Shown: one piece after another, positions 18,947 through 27,361 of the stretch
Layout: each line of letters opens with the position of its first letter
Numbering within the stretch: position 1 is the stretch's first letter
From: DOZZ01 sp963792655
GTDB lineage: Bacteria > Acidobacteriota > Terriglobia > Bryobacterales > Bryobacteraceae
NCBI GenBank assembly: GCA_963792655.1
Contig: CAWBWU010000001.1
Coordinates: forward strand, 248,001-312,000
DNA length: 64,000 nt
Direction: 5' to 3'
Notes under the pieces: generated by a model
Told to the model about the DNA's origin: nothing
Database searches by the model: none
What the model saw: only the letters and a program-made list of their open reading frames with translations
Made by a program: the position numbers and the translations under genes

Positions 18947-19989
18947 TCGCAACGCCGGAGATGTCGATGTTGGTCTTTGCGACGAGCCCTTGCCCGGGTG
19001 TCCGGCCGGCGGTGGCCGTCGACAGCGAGAAGCTATTCGATCTCGCGGTGCAGCATCGTGTCCTGTCCCTCGCATTTGAACGCGCACGCGAGTGCTTCCC
19101 GTCCGGCACCGAAGAAACGGTTCACGAGATTGCTCGCCGGAATCTGCTTCGGGCGAGCGAGTTGATCGTGATCACGCGAGAGCTCACGCGAGCCGGGATA
19201 GCCAGTACGGCATGGAAAGGCCCCGCACTCGCGATGCAGGCATATGGCGGATTGGCGCGGCGCGAGTTTGCGGACCTCGACATCCTGGTGGACCGAGCGC
19301 ACGCGCTGGCTGCGTGGCATGTGCTGCTGCAACTCGGCTTTCGCCCGACAAGCGCACTGGCAGATCGCCCGGACCTTTTGTTGCGCTGGGAAACGGAAGC
19401 CACATTTCACCATCGCGAGCTACCGGTCGAAGTCGACCTGCACTGGGCTCTCTCAGGGCGCTTCTTTCCCGTACAGTTTGGAACACCGTTGACTGAGACA
19501 GTCGACTTGCTGGGTCAACAATTGAATGCTCCCTCGCGCGAGCAGCATCTGCTTTTCCTGGCAGTGCATGGCGCCAAGCACGGCTGGACGCGGCTCCAGT
19601 GGATCACCGACGTTGCCTGGCTATTTGGACAGGAGTTGGATCGAACAGCCTTGTGGGAACAGGCGGCTCAACTGCGTGCAGAACGGTTTCTGGCGCTCGC
19701 GCTGAAGCTGGCAGAAGAAGTATATGGGATCGAGCCTGCTATTCCGTCGCATTGTCCGGAGATTGGCACGGCAGCGATAGCGAATTCGCCTCTACGGTTA
19801 GTTGCACAACTCGCCGCCGATCGTGCAAGCCGGTGGCGTTATCTGGCGGGGCTGGCGCTGAACCCGACAGAAGCTGAATGGACAACGGTCCGTCTGCCGA
19901 GTGGATTGACCTGGGCTTACTATCCGTTGCGCATGTGGAGACTAGCGCGCAAATACAACGCACGTGATCGAACCAGGGCCGGCGAGTGA
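18943..19989 (+). CDS. Nucleotidyltransferase-family protein of the lasso cluster (NTP_transf_5 type)
   Basis: A 348-residue protein with the pol-beta-like nucleotidyltransferase signature of the uncharacterised NTP_transf_5 family: AWKGPALAMQAYGGLARREF followed by DLDILVD (about residues 88-117), the expected metal-binding Asp pair. VEVDLHWALSG may supply the third acidic residue. Such genes follow HprK-like kinases in lasso clusters such as pseudomycoidin and in PqqD-linked exopolysaccharide loci. A role in modifying the phosphorylated peptide has been proposed there; for this gene that is inference. ATG 18943 overlaps the corrected kinase stop (ATGA). It is the last gene of the co-directional block from base 1. 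Confidence 0.82.
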   Translation: MIATPEMSMLVFATSPCPGVRPAVAVDSEKLFDLAVQHRVLSLAFERARECFPSGTEETVHEIARRNLLRASELIVITRELTRAGIASTAWKGPALAMQAYGGLARREFADLDILVDRAHALAAWHVLLQLGFRPTSALADRPDLLLRWETEATFHHRELPVEVDLHWALSGRFFPVQFGTPLTETVDLLGQQLNAPSREQHLLFLAVHGAKHGWTRLQWITDVAWLFGQELDRTALWEQAAQLRAERFLALALKLAEEVYGIEPAIPSHCPEIGTAAIANSPLRLVAQLAADRASRWRYLAGLALNPTEAEWTTVRLPSGLTWAYYPLRMWRLARKYNARDRTRAGE

Positions 19990-19996
19990 CCGGCCC
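19976..19996. terminator. Hairpin at the convergent end of the lasso operon
   Basis: GGGCCGG (19976-19982) and CCGGCCC (19990-19996) form a perfect seven-base stem around the nucleotidyltransferase stop codon, between two converging genes. It lacks a T-run. An almost identical hairpin lies at 54485-54504. Confidence 0.4.
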
Positions 19997-20014
19997 CGAC
20001 TTCGACGCCCGCAA

Positions 20015-21775
20015 CTACGGTTTAAGTTGCCCGATGAAAGTGCCCCAATTGGCAGGGAAGCCGACGGGGAAGGTAGGCGTAGACGGAATCCACTCCGCTG
20101 CCATCCAGATCGAGCCATCGGTATCGGCCACGGCTGCGGAGTAGTCACCCCAGCGCGCCACCTGGTTGCCGCCAAACTGCGGGTAGCCCGAGAACCCATC
20201 CTCAGGAGCGGAACCGGCAGCGCCCAACTGAATCGCGCCTGCGCCGGCGGCTGCCGATACTTTCGTGAATGCCATGCTGGGATAGAAGCCCGCAGTAAAC
20301 GTGAAAGCCGGTGTTGTAGTCGGCCCCACAAGAGTGAAGGTCATCGCCGCTTTGCCGGCAGGCGTCACACCGATCGACGGGAAGATGACGCTGTCCTGGC
20401 CGGGTGCAGCGACGTATCCCTGATAGGTAAATGTGGCGTCGACGGTGGCGCCCGCCACACTCGGATCCACGATGAAGTAGGCAATACCGGCGCGAGTGCC
20501 TCGATCCACTCCTACGACGGTGTTCAGGCCGGACCACAGATGGCCATTTTCGTAGACCACCTGCTGCATCCTGTCGTCGTTCGTGTCGAGGTATTCTTCC
20601 GAATCACCAAGGCTCATGCCGAACGGGAAAGGTCCGCGCGGCTGAAGCGCGGGTGGCGGCTGGCCATAAACTTCGCTCGTGACAACTTTATGCACTAAGC
20701 CGACATGCGGGTGAGCATTCGTGAGTGAACTCGTGTTCAATAGCGCCCAAACTGCTATGCGATTGTCTAAGGTGCCAGTGAAGTCGAGCGAACTGAGAAG
20801 ATACTCGACGCCGCTTGCCGGCTCACTGGCGAACTCAATCGACATCGCAGGCTGCACGGAGTACGCGACTGCTTCGGCGAGAGGAAGACCGCTAAAATGC
20901 AGCACGGTGGGGGTTCCGCCGGAAGCCAGAACAACCTTCGACATCGCGTAGATCTGCGCACCGTTGAACCCGCCCTGGAAGGCAAACTCGTTGGTGCTGA
21001 CGTAAAAGCCGTGAGCATCGGCGCCAATCAGCGGCTGGTCTCCGAAGCACGGGCAGCCCGGGTGGGCGGGGGTACCGAACGAGCCATCGTCGGTGGTGTC
21101 GATTCGAAAGAGGTTGAAGTTCAGCAGGGGATTCCCACTCGTGCTCACCGCGATCAAAACGGCAGTGTGGCCAGTGAGCCTACCCATTGCGTCTACGTCG
21201 AGAGTCAGGATTGAAACGAACCACCGCTGCAACTGATGGTCGAAATAGACACGCGGGTCACTAACATAGCCGTTCGATGGCAAGCCAAAGAACGCGGTCG
21301 CCTCGGTGGGGTAAGTAAGTTGGTAACCCGTTGCCGCATCGAACAAAGTAAGAGCGCTATTTACGGCCTCAAGAACAAAGCCGTTGCCAACACTTAGTCC
21401 CTGGTCAGGCGGCTCGCCAAGAAATCCGCCATTTGCAATCGTGCTGTCAAGGACGTTCAACCCCGGGAAGCCGAAGAAGTTAGGTCCGGCCCCAATTACT
21501 GTCTTCGGTACAGGAGTAGGGTTGGCTAATTGCGTTTGCGCCAAAACAGCGCCAGTGATAGAGCTTTTCCTTCCGTTGATCAGATCGCCGCGGATTATTT
21601 TTCTTACGACGGTCTTTGAAGGTTCCAAAGGCGCTGCGGCCGCGCGATTGGCGTTCAGCGAGCCGATACCAAGAGGTTTGATTGTTTGTTCAGTTGTAGT
21701 CTGCGCATAGGCGACGGCAAGTAATCCGGTCCCCAGCGCGGAAAGAAGAGTACGGCAGACGACGTTCTTGTTCAC
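20015..21775 (-). CDS. Secreted protein of unknown function
   Basis: A 586-residue exported protein. The chosen start is GTG 21775, with GAGG five bases upstream; the open frame continues to a TTG at 21796. A signal peptide (KNVVCRTLLSALGTGLLAVAYA) precedes a Thr/Pro-rich linker. The mature body reads like a beta-rich, propeller-type fold: DPRVYFDHQLQRWFVSIL, CPCFGDQPLIGADAHGFYVS, NQVARWGDYSAAVADTDGS. A CPC pair may form a disulfide. I do not recognise a named family; similar secreted proteins are frequent in acidobacteria. It converges on the lasso operon and has its own promoter candidate. Confidence 0.75.
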   Translation of the reverse strand: MNKNVVCRTLLSALGTGLLAVAYAQTTTEQTIKPLGIGSLNANRAAAAPLEPSKTVVRKIIRGDLINGRKSSITGAVLAQTQLANPTPVPKTVIGAGPNFFGFPGLNVLDSTIANGGFLGEPPDQGLSVGNGFVLEAVNSALTLFDAATGYQLTYPTEATAFFGLPSNGYVSDPRVYFDHQLQRWFVSILTLDVDAMGRLTGHTAVLIAVSTSGNPLLNFNLFRIDTTDDGSFGTPAHPGCPCFGDQPLIGADAHGFYVSTNEFAFQGGFNGAQIYAMSKVVLASGGTPTVLHFSGLPLAEAVAYSVQPAMSIEFASEPASGVEYLLSSLDFTGTLDNRIAVWALLNTSSLTNAHPHVGLVHKVVTSEVYGQPPPALQPRGPFPFGMSLGDSEEYLDTNDDRMQQVVYENGHLWSGLNTVVGVDRGTRAGIAYFIVDPSVAGATVDATFTYQGYVAAPGQDSVIFPSIGVTPAGKAAMTFTLVGPTTTPAFTFTAGFYPSMAFTKVSAAAGAGAIQLGAAGSAPEDGFSGYPQFGGNQVARWGDYSAAVADTDGSIWMAAEWIPSTPTFPVGFPANWGTFIGQLKP

Positions 21776-21818
21776 GAGGGCCTCAAACGCAGGCAAGTTG
21801 AAGTAGCGGGACGTGAGG

Positions 21819-21847
21819 AGTATAGTTACATCGCAATTCCGTTACAA
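21819..21847 (-). promoter_or_regulatory. Candidate sigma-70 promoter of the 20015-21775 gene
   Basis: On the minus strand TTGTAA (21847-21842) and TATACT (21824-21819) are spaced by 17 bases. The start point would be near 21812, giving an untranslated leader of about 37 bases to GTG 21775. Confidence 0.45.
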
Positions 21848-21900
21848 CGGTACAGTGTGCGATTTAGCTCAACTGAGGAGTTAGTAGCGACAAGACCAAC

Positions 21901-22722
21901 TCAACTGACTACCTGGGCGTGGTTGATCGCCGTGACTAATGCCAGGCCACCAATCACATTGCCAATCAGCACTGGCGCTAGAAAGTTAATGAATGCCTGG
22001 TCCAGCCCCGCCGCGCCTGTCGTCAGTAGAAAGGCCATCTCAACTGAACCCGCAATGACATGCGTGAAGCCGCAGACTCCGATGATCCAGGTCGCCGCGA
22101 TGATGACGAAGACGCGCGACGTTTCAGCGAAAGGCATGAGCCAGACCATCAGCGCCAGTAGCCATCCGGCGAACACGCCACGCAGCATGGCTAGCCCAAA
22201 GCCGAGGTCGATCGTCTTCTTTGAGATCTCGAAGAATGCGTGCCGCGTGGGAGCATCGAACATCGGAGTGTTACCGAGCACCCACCCGATCGCGAGTGCG
22301 CCCAGCAGATTCGTCACAAGGACCGTCGCCCATAAGCGGGCCACGGACAGTATGGTCACGTCGGGGTTCTTGTCGAGCAGGGGCAGAACCGGCGTCAGCG
22401 TGTTTTCAGTGAACAATTGCTGGCGCGCGAGGATGACCATAACGAAGCCGCTGCTGTATCCCGTCTTGCTCAGCAGCGGACGCCACGGCTTATCCGGAAG
22501 GTGCGATTCGAGCACGCCTTCGAGCATCAACGAGAAGCCCATCGTGAGACCCGCCGCGAGTCCGGACCAGGCAAGCGCGGTGGTGCTGCGTTTCAGCTCG
22601 GCTTCGCCTTCGCGCCGCACCGCTTCGTGCACGACATGCACGGAAATGGCGCTGCGGTCTTCGGCCTCGTCCTTTTGCGGCTGACTTAGATTACGTGGCT
22701 CATCCGGCACGCTAACGAGCAT
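21901..22722 (-). CDS. Formate/nitrite transporter (FNT) family channel
   Basis: A 273-residue membrane protein. The open frame reaches 22818, but ATG 22722 (LVSVPDEPRNLSQ) avoids running into the divergent methyltransferase gene and gives the usual length. After an acidic cytoplasmic N-terminus it has about six helices, with FNT-like segments GFSLMLEGVLE, VMVILARQQLFTENTLTPVLPLL and GFTHVIAGSVEM. It resembles the YfdC-like branch, which passes small monovalent anions through the inner membrane. The substrate is not determinable here; no formate or nitrite enzymes are adjacent. Confidence 0.82.
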   Translation of the reverse strand: MLVSVPDEPRNLSQPQKDEAEDRSAISVHVVHEAVRREGEAELKRSTTALAWSGLAAGLTMGFSLMLEGVLESHLPDKPWRPLLSKTGYSSGFVMVILARQQLFTENTLTPVLPLLDKNPDVTILSVARLWATVLVTNLLGALAIGWVLGNTPMFDAPTRHAFFEISKKTIDLGFGLAMLRGVFAGWLLALMVWLMPFAETSRVFVIIAATWIIGVCGFTHVIAGSVEMAFLLTTGAAGLDQAFINFLAPVLIGNVIGGLALVTAINHAQVVS

Positions 22723-22757
22723 AGTCTTTCGGCCGGGTTCGCGGCTACGATCAAAGG

Positions 22758-23492
22758 ATGCAATGGGACGCGGAACTCTACGAATCAGCACACGCCTTTG
22801 TGTGGAACGCAGGCGCATCGCTGATCGGATTACTGAATCCGCAGCCCGGCGAGACGGTTTTAGATGTGGGCTGCGGCACAGGCCAACTGACTGCGCAGAT
22901 CGCAGAGTCGGGCGCGTCGATCATCGGGCTCGATAGCTCGCCGCCGATGATCGGCCAGGCGCGGCAGAATTATCCCAAGCTGAAGTTCGTGCTGGGCGAC
23001 GTTCGCGATTTCACGCTGCCTGAACCCGTGGACGCAGTGTTCTCCAACGCCGCGCTGCACTGGGTTCCCGAAGCCGATGCCGCGGCTTCGTGCATCGCGC
23101 GTGCGCTGAAGCCAGGCGGCCGCTTCGTTGTAGAACTGGGTGGAAAGGGAAATGTGGCGCAGATTCTGGAGGCGCTGCGGCCGGTGCTGGAGCAGCGTGA
23201 CCTGCCTGCCGATCCGGGAAATTACTTTCCCAGCATCGGCGAGTATAGTGCGGTGCTCGAACGTAACGGATTCGAGGTACGCAGCGCTCTGCTGTTCGAC
23301 CGGCCCACGCCGCTCGAAGGCGATACCGGCATGCGGAACTGGCTGATGATGTTCCACTCTCGGCTGATTCCAGACGAGCAGCGCAATGACATTCTGGCGG
23401 AAACGGAATCACGCCTCCGCCCGACACACTACCGCGATCAGAAGTGGACCGCCGATTATCGGCGCTTGCGCGTTGTGGCCGTTAAGCTGTAG
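22758..23492 (+). CDS. Class I SAM-dependent methyltransferase (trans-aconitate methyltransferase-like)
   Basis: A 244-residue soluble methyltransferase. Motif I is VLDVGCGTGQLT, followed by the acidic SAM-ribose site IIGLDSSPPM and post-motif FSNAALHWVPEA, a pattern shared with Tam-like enzymes. Thirty-five bases separate it from the divergent FNT gene, and its 3' end overlaps the converging peptidase gene by 37 bases. The substrate is unknown. Confidence 0.85.
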   Translation: MQWDAELYESAHAFVWNAGASLIGLLNPQPGETVLDVGCGTGQLTAQIAESGASIIGLDSSPPMIGQARQNYPKLKFVLGDVRDFTLPEPVDAVFSNAALHWVPEADAAASCIARALKPGGRFVVELGGKGNVAQILEALRPVLEQRDLPADPGNYFPSIGEYSAVLERNGFEVRSALLFDRPTPLEGDTGMRNWLMMFHSRLIPDEQRNDILAETESRLRPTHYRDQKWTADYRRLRVVAVKL

Positions 23493-25525
23493 CGGCGAAC
23501 CAGGCCTGAACGGCGCATCAGCGCTTCCGGATCCGGGTCGCGGCCCATGAACTCGCGATACAGCGCGGCCGGATCGTCGGAGTCCCCACGCGCCAAAATG
23601 GTGCGGCGGAAACGTTCGCCCACCTCGCGGCTGAAGATGCCGGCTTCGTGGAACTGCGTGAAAGCGTCGGCATCCAGCACCTCGGCCCATTTGTATGAGT
23701 AGTAGCCGGCGGCGTAAGCGACGGGGCTCGCGAACAGGTGCGTGAAGCTCGCAATCCCGGCATGTTCCGGCGGCAGGGTGGTGGCTGCAAAGCGCTGCAG
23801 AATGGCGCGAGACCACGCAATCACGTCCCCATCGGGGTGCAGTGCGTACTCGGTGTGCAGCTTCAGATCGGTGATGCCGAAACCAAGCTGGCGCATCTGG
23901 TTGTTTGCGCTGCGGAAGTTCTTCGCGCGCTTCATCTTGTCGAATAGCTCTTCGGGAATCGGCTCGCCTGTCTTGTAGTGGCGCGCGAACAGATCAAGCG
24001 CGGGCCGTTCCCAGCACCAGTTCTCCATGATCTGAGACGGCAGCTCTACGAAATCCCATGCGACGTTCGTGCCGGAGAGGCTTTTGATTTCGACGCTGCT
24101 CAGGCAGTGATGCAGCAGGTGACCGAACTCATGGAATATCGTTTCGACTTCGCGGTGCGTCAGCAGCGCCGGGTCACCGCCAAGCGGCGGCGTCATATTG
24201 CCGCAGATGGTTCCGATGTGCGCTTCGTCCGTGCCTGGCGTGGCGGTCAGGAAGGCGTCCATCCATGCCCCGCCGCGTTTTGTTTCGCGCGGATACCAGT
24301 CGGCGTAAAACGCCCCGATGCGTCTGCCGCGATCGTCGCAAATCTCGTAGAACTTTACATCCGGATGCCACACCGGAACGCCGCCGCGCTCCTCGACGCG
24401 CACTCCGTAAAGCCGCTCGACGATCTCAAACATTCCCTTGACCACTTTGTCTGCGGGGAAGTAAGGGCGCAGCGCCTCTTCATCGAAGTCATAGAGCGCG
24501 AGCCGCTGCTTTTCGGAGTAGTAGCCGATGTCCCACGGCGCCAGTTCCACGCCGGCAAACGCGTGCAGGTCGGCGTTCTCGCGTTCGAACTGGGCGCGGG
24601 TCTTGTTTTCGAGATCGAGCAGGAAGCTGAGCGCGCGCTCGCCCGTGTGCGCCATGCGGTCGTCTAAAACAAGGTCCGCGAAATTCTTGAAGCCCAGCAG
24701 TTCGGCTTTTTCCTGGCGAAGCCTCAACACCTGAACAATGATGTCGCGGTTGTCGAAGGGGCTCTGGGCGCCGCGTGCGGAATAGGCGCGCCACACATGT
24801 TCCCGCAATTCGCGCTTGTCGAGATACGTCAGGACCGGCGTAACACTTGGCGCATGCAGCGTGAACCGCCAGCCTTCCATGTTGTGGGCCTTGGCATTCT
24901 CGCGCGCGGCCGCCCGGGCCGATTCGGGCAAACCCGCCAAGTCGTCTTCGTTCATCACGAGCAACTGGAAATCGTTGGTGGCGTCGAGGACGTTTTCCGA
25001 AAACTTAGTGGTGATGTTCGTCAGCTCAACGTCGATCTCGGCCAGCCGCTTCTTGCCTGCAGCGTCGAGATCGGCTCCGTGCCGGCGGAACGAATCGAGC
25101 GATTTCGTGAGAAAGCGCTTTTTGATCCCGGTCAGCCCTTGGGCTTCGGGTGTCGCGGCAAACGACTTGACCTGCTCCCAAATTCCGGCGTTCAGAGCGA
25201 TGGAGGAGTAGAACGCGCTGACCGCCGGCTGCACCTCGTTATAAACCGCTCGCAGTTCGGGCGAGGTGGCGACCGACTCGAGGTGACGGACGACAGACAT
25301 CGCGTAGTCGAGCCGCTCGGTCACTTTTTCTAACGCGAGCAAAGTGTTCTCATAAGTTCGCGGCGCGGGGTCTTGCGCCAACGCGTCGAGCGCCTGTTCG
25401 GAAGCCGCCAGCAACTCCGTTATCGCGGGCTCGACATGCTCAGGCCGCACGCGGTCGAACGGAATCTGGAAATTAATGGAAACAAGAGGGTTAGCTTGAA
25501 AAGACATGGAGGGCTTCAACTCCAT
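23456..25525 (-). CDS. M3 family metallopeptidase (oligopeptidase A / dipeptidyl carboxypeptidase type)
   Basis: A zinc endopeptidase of 683-689 residues; both ATG 25525 and ATG 25507 (SFQANPLVS) are possible starts. The HExxH site is TIFHEFGHLLHH (about residue 463), with the third ligand expected in SLSGTNVAWDFVELPSQ. The whole length matches thimet/OpdA-like proteins, largely helical with a deep cleft, which degrade short peptides in the cytoplasm. No signal peptide is seen. The frame is intact, and the 3' end overlaps the methyltransferase gene on the other strand. Confidence 0.92.
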   Translation of the reverse strand: MELKPSMSFQANPLVSINFQIPFDRVRPEHVEPAITELLAASEQALDALAQDPAPRTYENTLLALEKVTERLDYAMSVVRHLESVATSPELRAVYNEVQPAVSAFYSSIALNAGIWEQVKSFAATPEAQGLTGIKKRFLTKSLDSFRRHGADLDAAGKKRLAEIDVELTNITTKFSENVLDATNDFQLLVMNEDDLAGLPESARAAARENAKAHNMEGWRFTLHAPSVTPVLTYLDKRELREHVWRAYSARGAQSPFDNRDIIVQVLRLRQEKAELLGFKNFADLVLDDRMAHTGERALSFLLDLENKTRAQFERENADLHAFAGVELAPWDIGYYSEKQRLALYDFDEEALRPYFPADKVVKGMFEIVERLYGVRVEERGGVPVWHPDVKFYEICDDRGRRIGAFYADWYPRETKRGGAWMDAFLTATPGTDEAHIGTICGNMTPPLGGDPALLTHREVETIFHEFGHLLHHCLSSVEIKSLSGTNVAWDFVELPSQIMENWCWERPALDLFARHYKTGEPIPEELFDKMKRAKNFRSANNQMRQLGFGITDLKLHTEYALHPDGDVIAWSRAILQRFAATTLPPEHAGIASFTHLFASPVAYAAGYYSYKWAEVLDADAFTQFHEAGIFSREVGERFRRTILARGDSDDPAALYREFMGRDPDPEALMRRSGLVRRYSLTATTRKRR

Positions 25526-25631
25526 TTTACCGCTCGGCCGATATACCTTTGTCAGACGAACGGGCTCAAGCGTTCGGAGTCATGCCATGTGACCACCGCG
25601 TCTGAACGCGCGCCAGCAGTGCACCCGTCAG

Positions 25632-27275
25632 CTAATGGCCGGCGGGGGCCGCTCCGCCTGGCTTGTTCCGGCGCATGAGAAAGACAAACGGGATCAGGCA
25701 GAGCGTGACGACGGCCATGATCCAGATGACATTCACATAGGCGAGCGTCGCGGATTGCGCGCCGATCATTCCGCCGATAGTGGCGTACGCGCGTTGCGTG
25801 GCGGTTTGGTAATCCATGCCGGCTGCCATCATGCGTTGCCGTAAGCCGTTGAGCAGTTGCTGGAAGGCGGGGTTCAGCATAGTGGTGCGCTCGGTCAAAT
25901 TGCTTTGGTGCGTCTGCGCAAGGCGCGAGACGAAGGTGAGCATTGCGGAGATTCCGATGCTCCCTCCAACGTTGCGCGCCAGGTTGATCATGCCCGAGAC
26001 CTGGTTGTTCTTCTCGCGCGGGATACCGGCATACGCAAGCGTGTTGTTCGGGATGAAGACGAAAGCGAGGCCGATCACCTGGAAGAGCCGCATGAAGACA
26101 GCCGTGCGGAAATCCATGGTGAGCGTGAGGTTCGTCATGTGGAACAGCGCCAGCGAAGTTGCGAGAAAGCCGAACGCCATCATGTAGCGCGCGTCCACCT
26201 TGGAAACCAGGCGGCCTGCGATAGGCATCATGAACATGAGCGCGATCGCGCCGGGCGAAAGCGCCATACCGGCTTGCTGCGCGCTATAGCCCATGAGGGT
26301 TTGCAGGAACTGAGGGATCAGCACCGTTGTTCCGAACAGCACTGCGCCCAGGACGAACATGAAAAAGCACGCCGTCGCGAAGTTCCGCTTTTTCAAAAGA
26401 CGCACGTCGACAATCGGGTCGTCGTGCTTCAGTTCCCAGAACACAAACGTGACCAGTAGCATGACGGCGGCGATGGTGAAACTCAAAATGAAGCGGCTCG
26501 CAAACCAGTCTTCTTCCTGTCCTTTATCGAAGACGATCTGCAGCGCGCCCAGGCCGAACATGATCAGCAACAGGCCCACATAGTCGATGCGCTTCTTGAA
26601 ACCGCGCTTCGCCTTTTCCAGCAAGTACGGCGGGTCTTGCAGGATGCGCTGCGACAGAAATAGCGAAATGAATCCCACCGGGACGTTGATGTAGAAGATC
26701 CAACGCCAGGAGTAGTTATCGGTGATCCAGCCACCAAGCGTAGGACCAATTGCCGGCGCAAGGACGACGGCCATGCCATAGACCGAGAACGCAACACCGC
26801 GTTGAGCAGGCGTGAATGTGTCCGCCAGAATCGCCTGTTCGCTGGGGGCGAGCCCGCCGCCGCCGATCCCTTGCAGGATACGGCAGAAGATCAGCACGCC
26901 CAGGTTCGGCGCGAAGCCGCATAGGAACGAACTGATCGTGAACAGCGCGACACACGTCATGTAGAAACGTTTGCGGCCGATAGTGTCTGAAAGCCAGCCG
27001 CTGATCGGCAGCACGATCGCGTTTGAAACCAGGTAAGAGGTCAGCACCCATGTGCTCTCGTCCTGGCTGGCCGAGAGTCCGCCGGCAATGTGCGGGAGTG
27101 CGACGTTGGCGATGGAAGTGTCCAGCACCTCCATGAACGTGGCCATCGTGACGACGAGCGCGATGATCCACGGGTTGTAATTCGGACGCCACTCGACGGG
27201 CGCGGCGCCGGGCAGCGTGGCTGTAGCGGTTTGGGCCAACGCTCCATTGTGACGGCTTCGGCGCGCGCTCGGCAA
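25632..27275 (-). CDS. MFS efflux transporter, DHA2 family (EmrB/QacA type)
   Basis: A 547-residue inner-membrane drug:proton antiporter with 14 predicted helices. Motifs include MEVLDTSIANVALPHIAG (motif D1 of DHA2), GWLSDTIGRKRFY (motif A) and GMAVVLAPAIGPTLGGWI (motif C of antiporters). The best in-frame start is TTG 27275, which is weak; a second TTG lies at 27239. No membrane-fusion partner (EmrA) or regulator is adjacent, so it may act alone or with an outer-membrane partner coded elsewhere. Confidence 0.9.
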   Translation of the reverse strand: MPSARRSRHNGALAQTATATLPGAAPVEWRPNYNPWIIALVVTMATFMEVLDTSIANVALPHIAGGLSASQDESTWVLTSYLVSNAIVLPISGWLSDTIGRKRFYMTCVALFTISSFLCGFAPNLGVLIFCRILQGIGGGGLAPSEQAILADTFTPAQRGVAFSVYGMAVVLAPAIGPTLGGWITDNYSWRWIFYINVPVGFISLFLSQRILQDPPYLLEKAKRGFKKRIDYVGLLLIMFGLGALQIVFDKGQEEDWFASRFILSFTIAAVMLLVTFVFWELKHDDPIVDVRLLKKRNFATACFFMFVLGAVLFGTTVLIPQFLQTLMGYSAQQAGMALSPGAIALMFMMPIAGRLVSKVDARYMMAFGFLATSLALFHMTNLTLTMDFRTAVFMRLFQVIGLAFVFIPNNTLAYAGIPREKNNQVSGMINLARNVGGSIGISAMLTFVSRLAQTHQSNLTERTTMLNPAFQQLLNGLRQRMMAAGMDYQTATQRAYATIGGMIGAQSATLAYVNVIWIMAVVTLCLIPFVFLMRRNKPGGAAPAGH

Positions 27276-27361
27276 ATGCCTTCATCGGGCTGTAACTCAG
27301 CAGTAAGGCCATCGAAACATCAATTTGCGACGATCAAAAGAGACAAAGGGGCAATTCAACG

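Noticed and set aside
14719..19989. Search for an exosortase or a lasso exporter (ABC, D protein) in the locus
   Set aside because: Neither was found; the only ABC genes (57284-58218 and the fusion) lie 38 kb away and show no link to the lasso genes.
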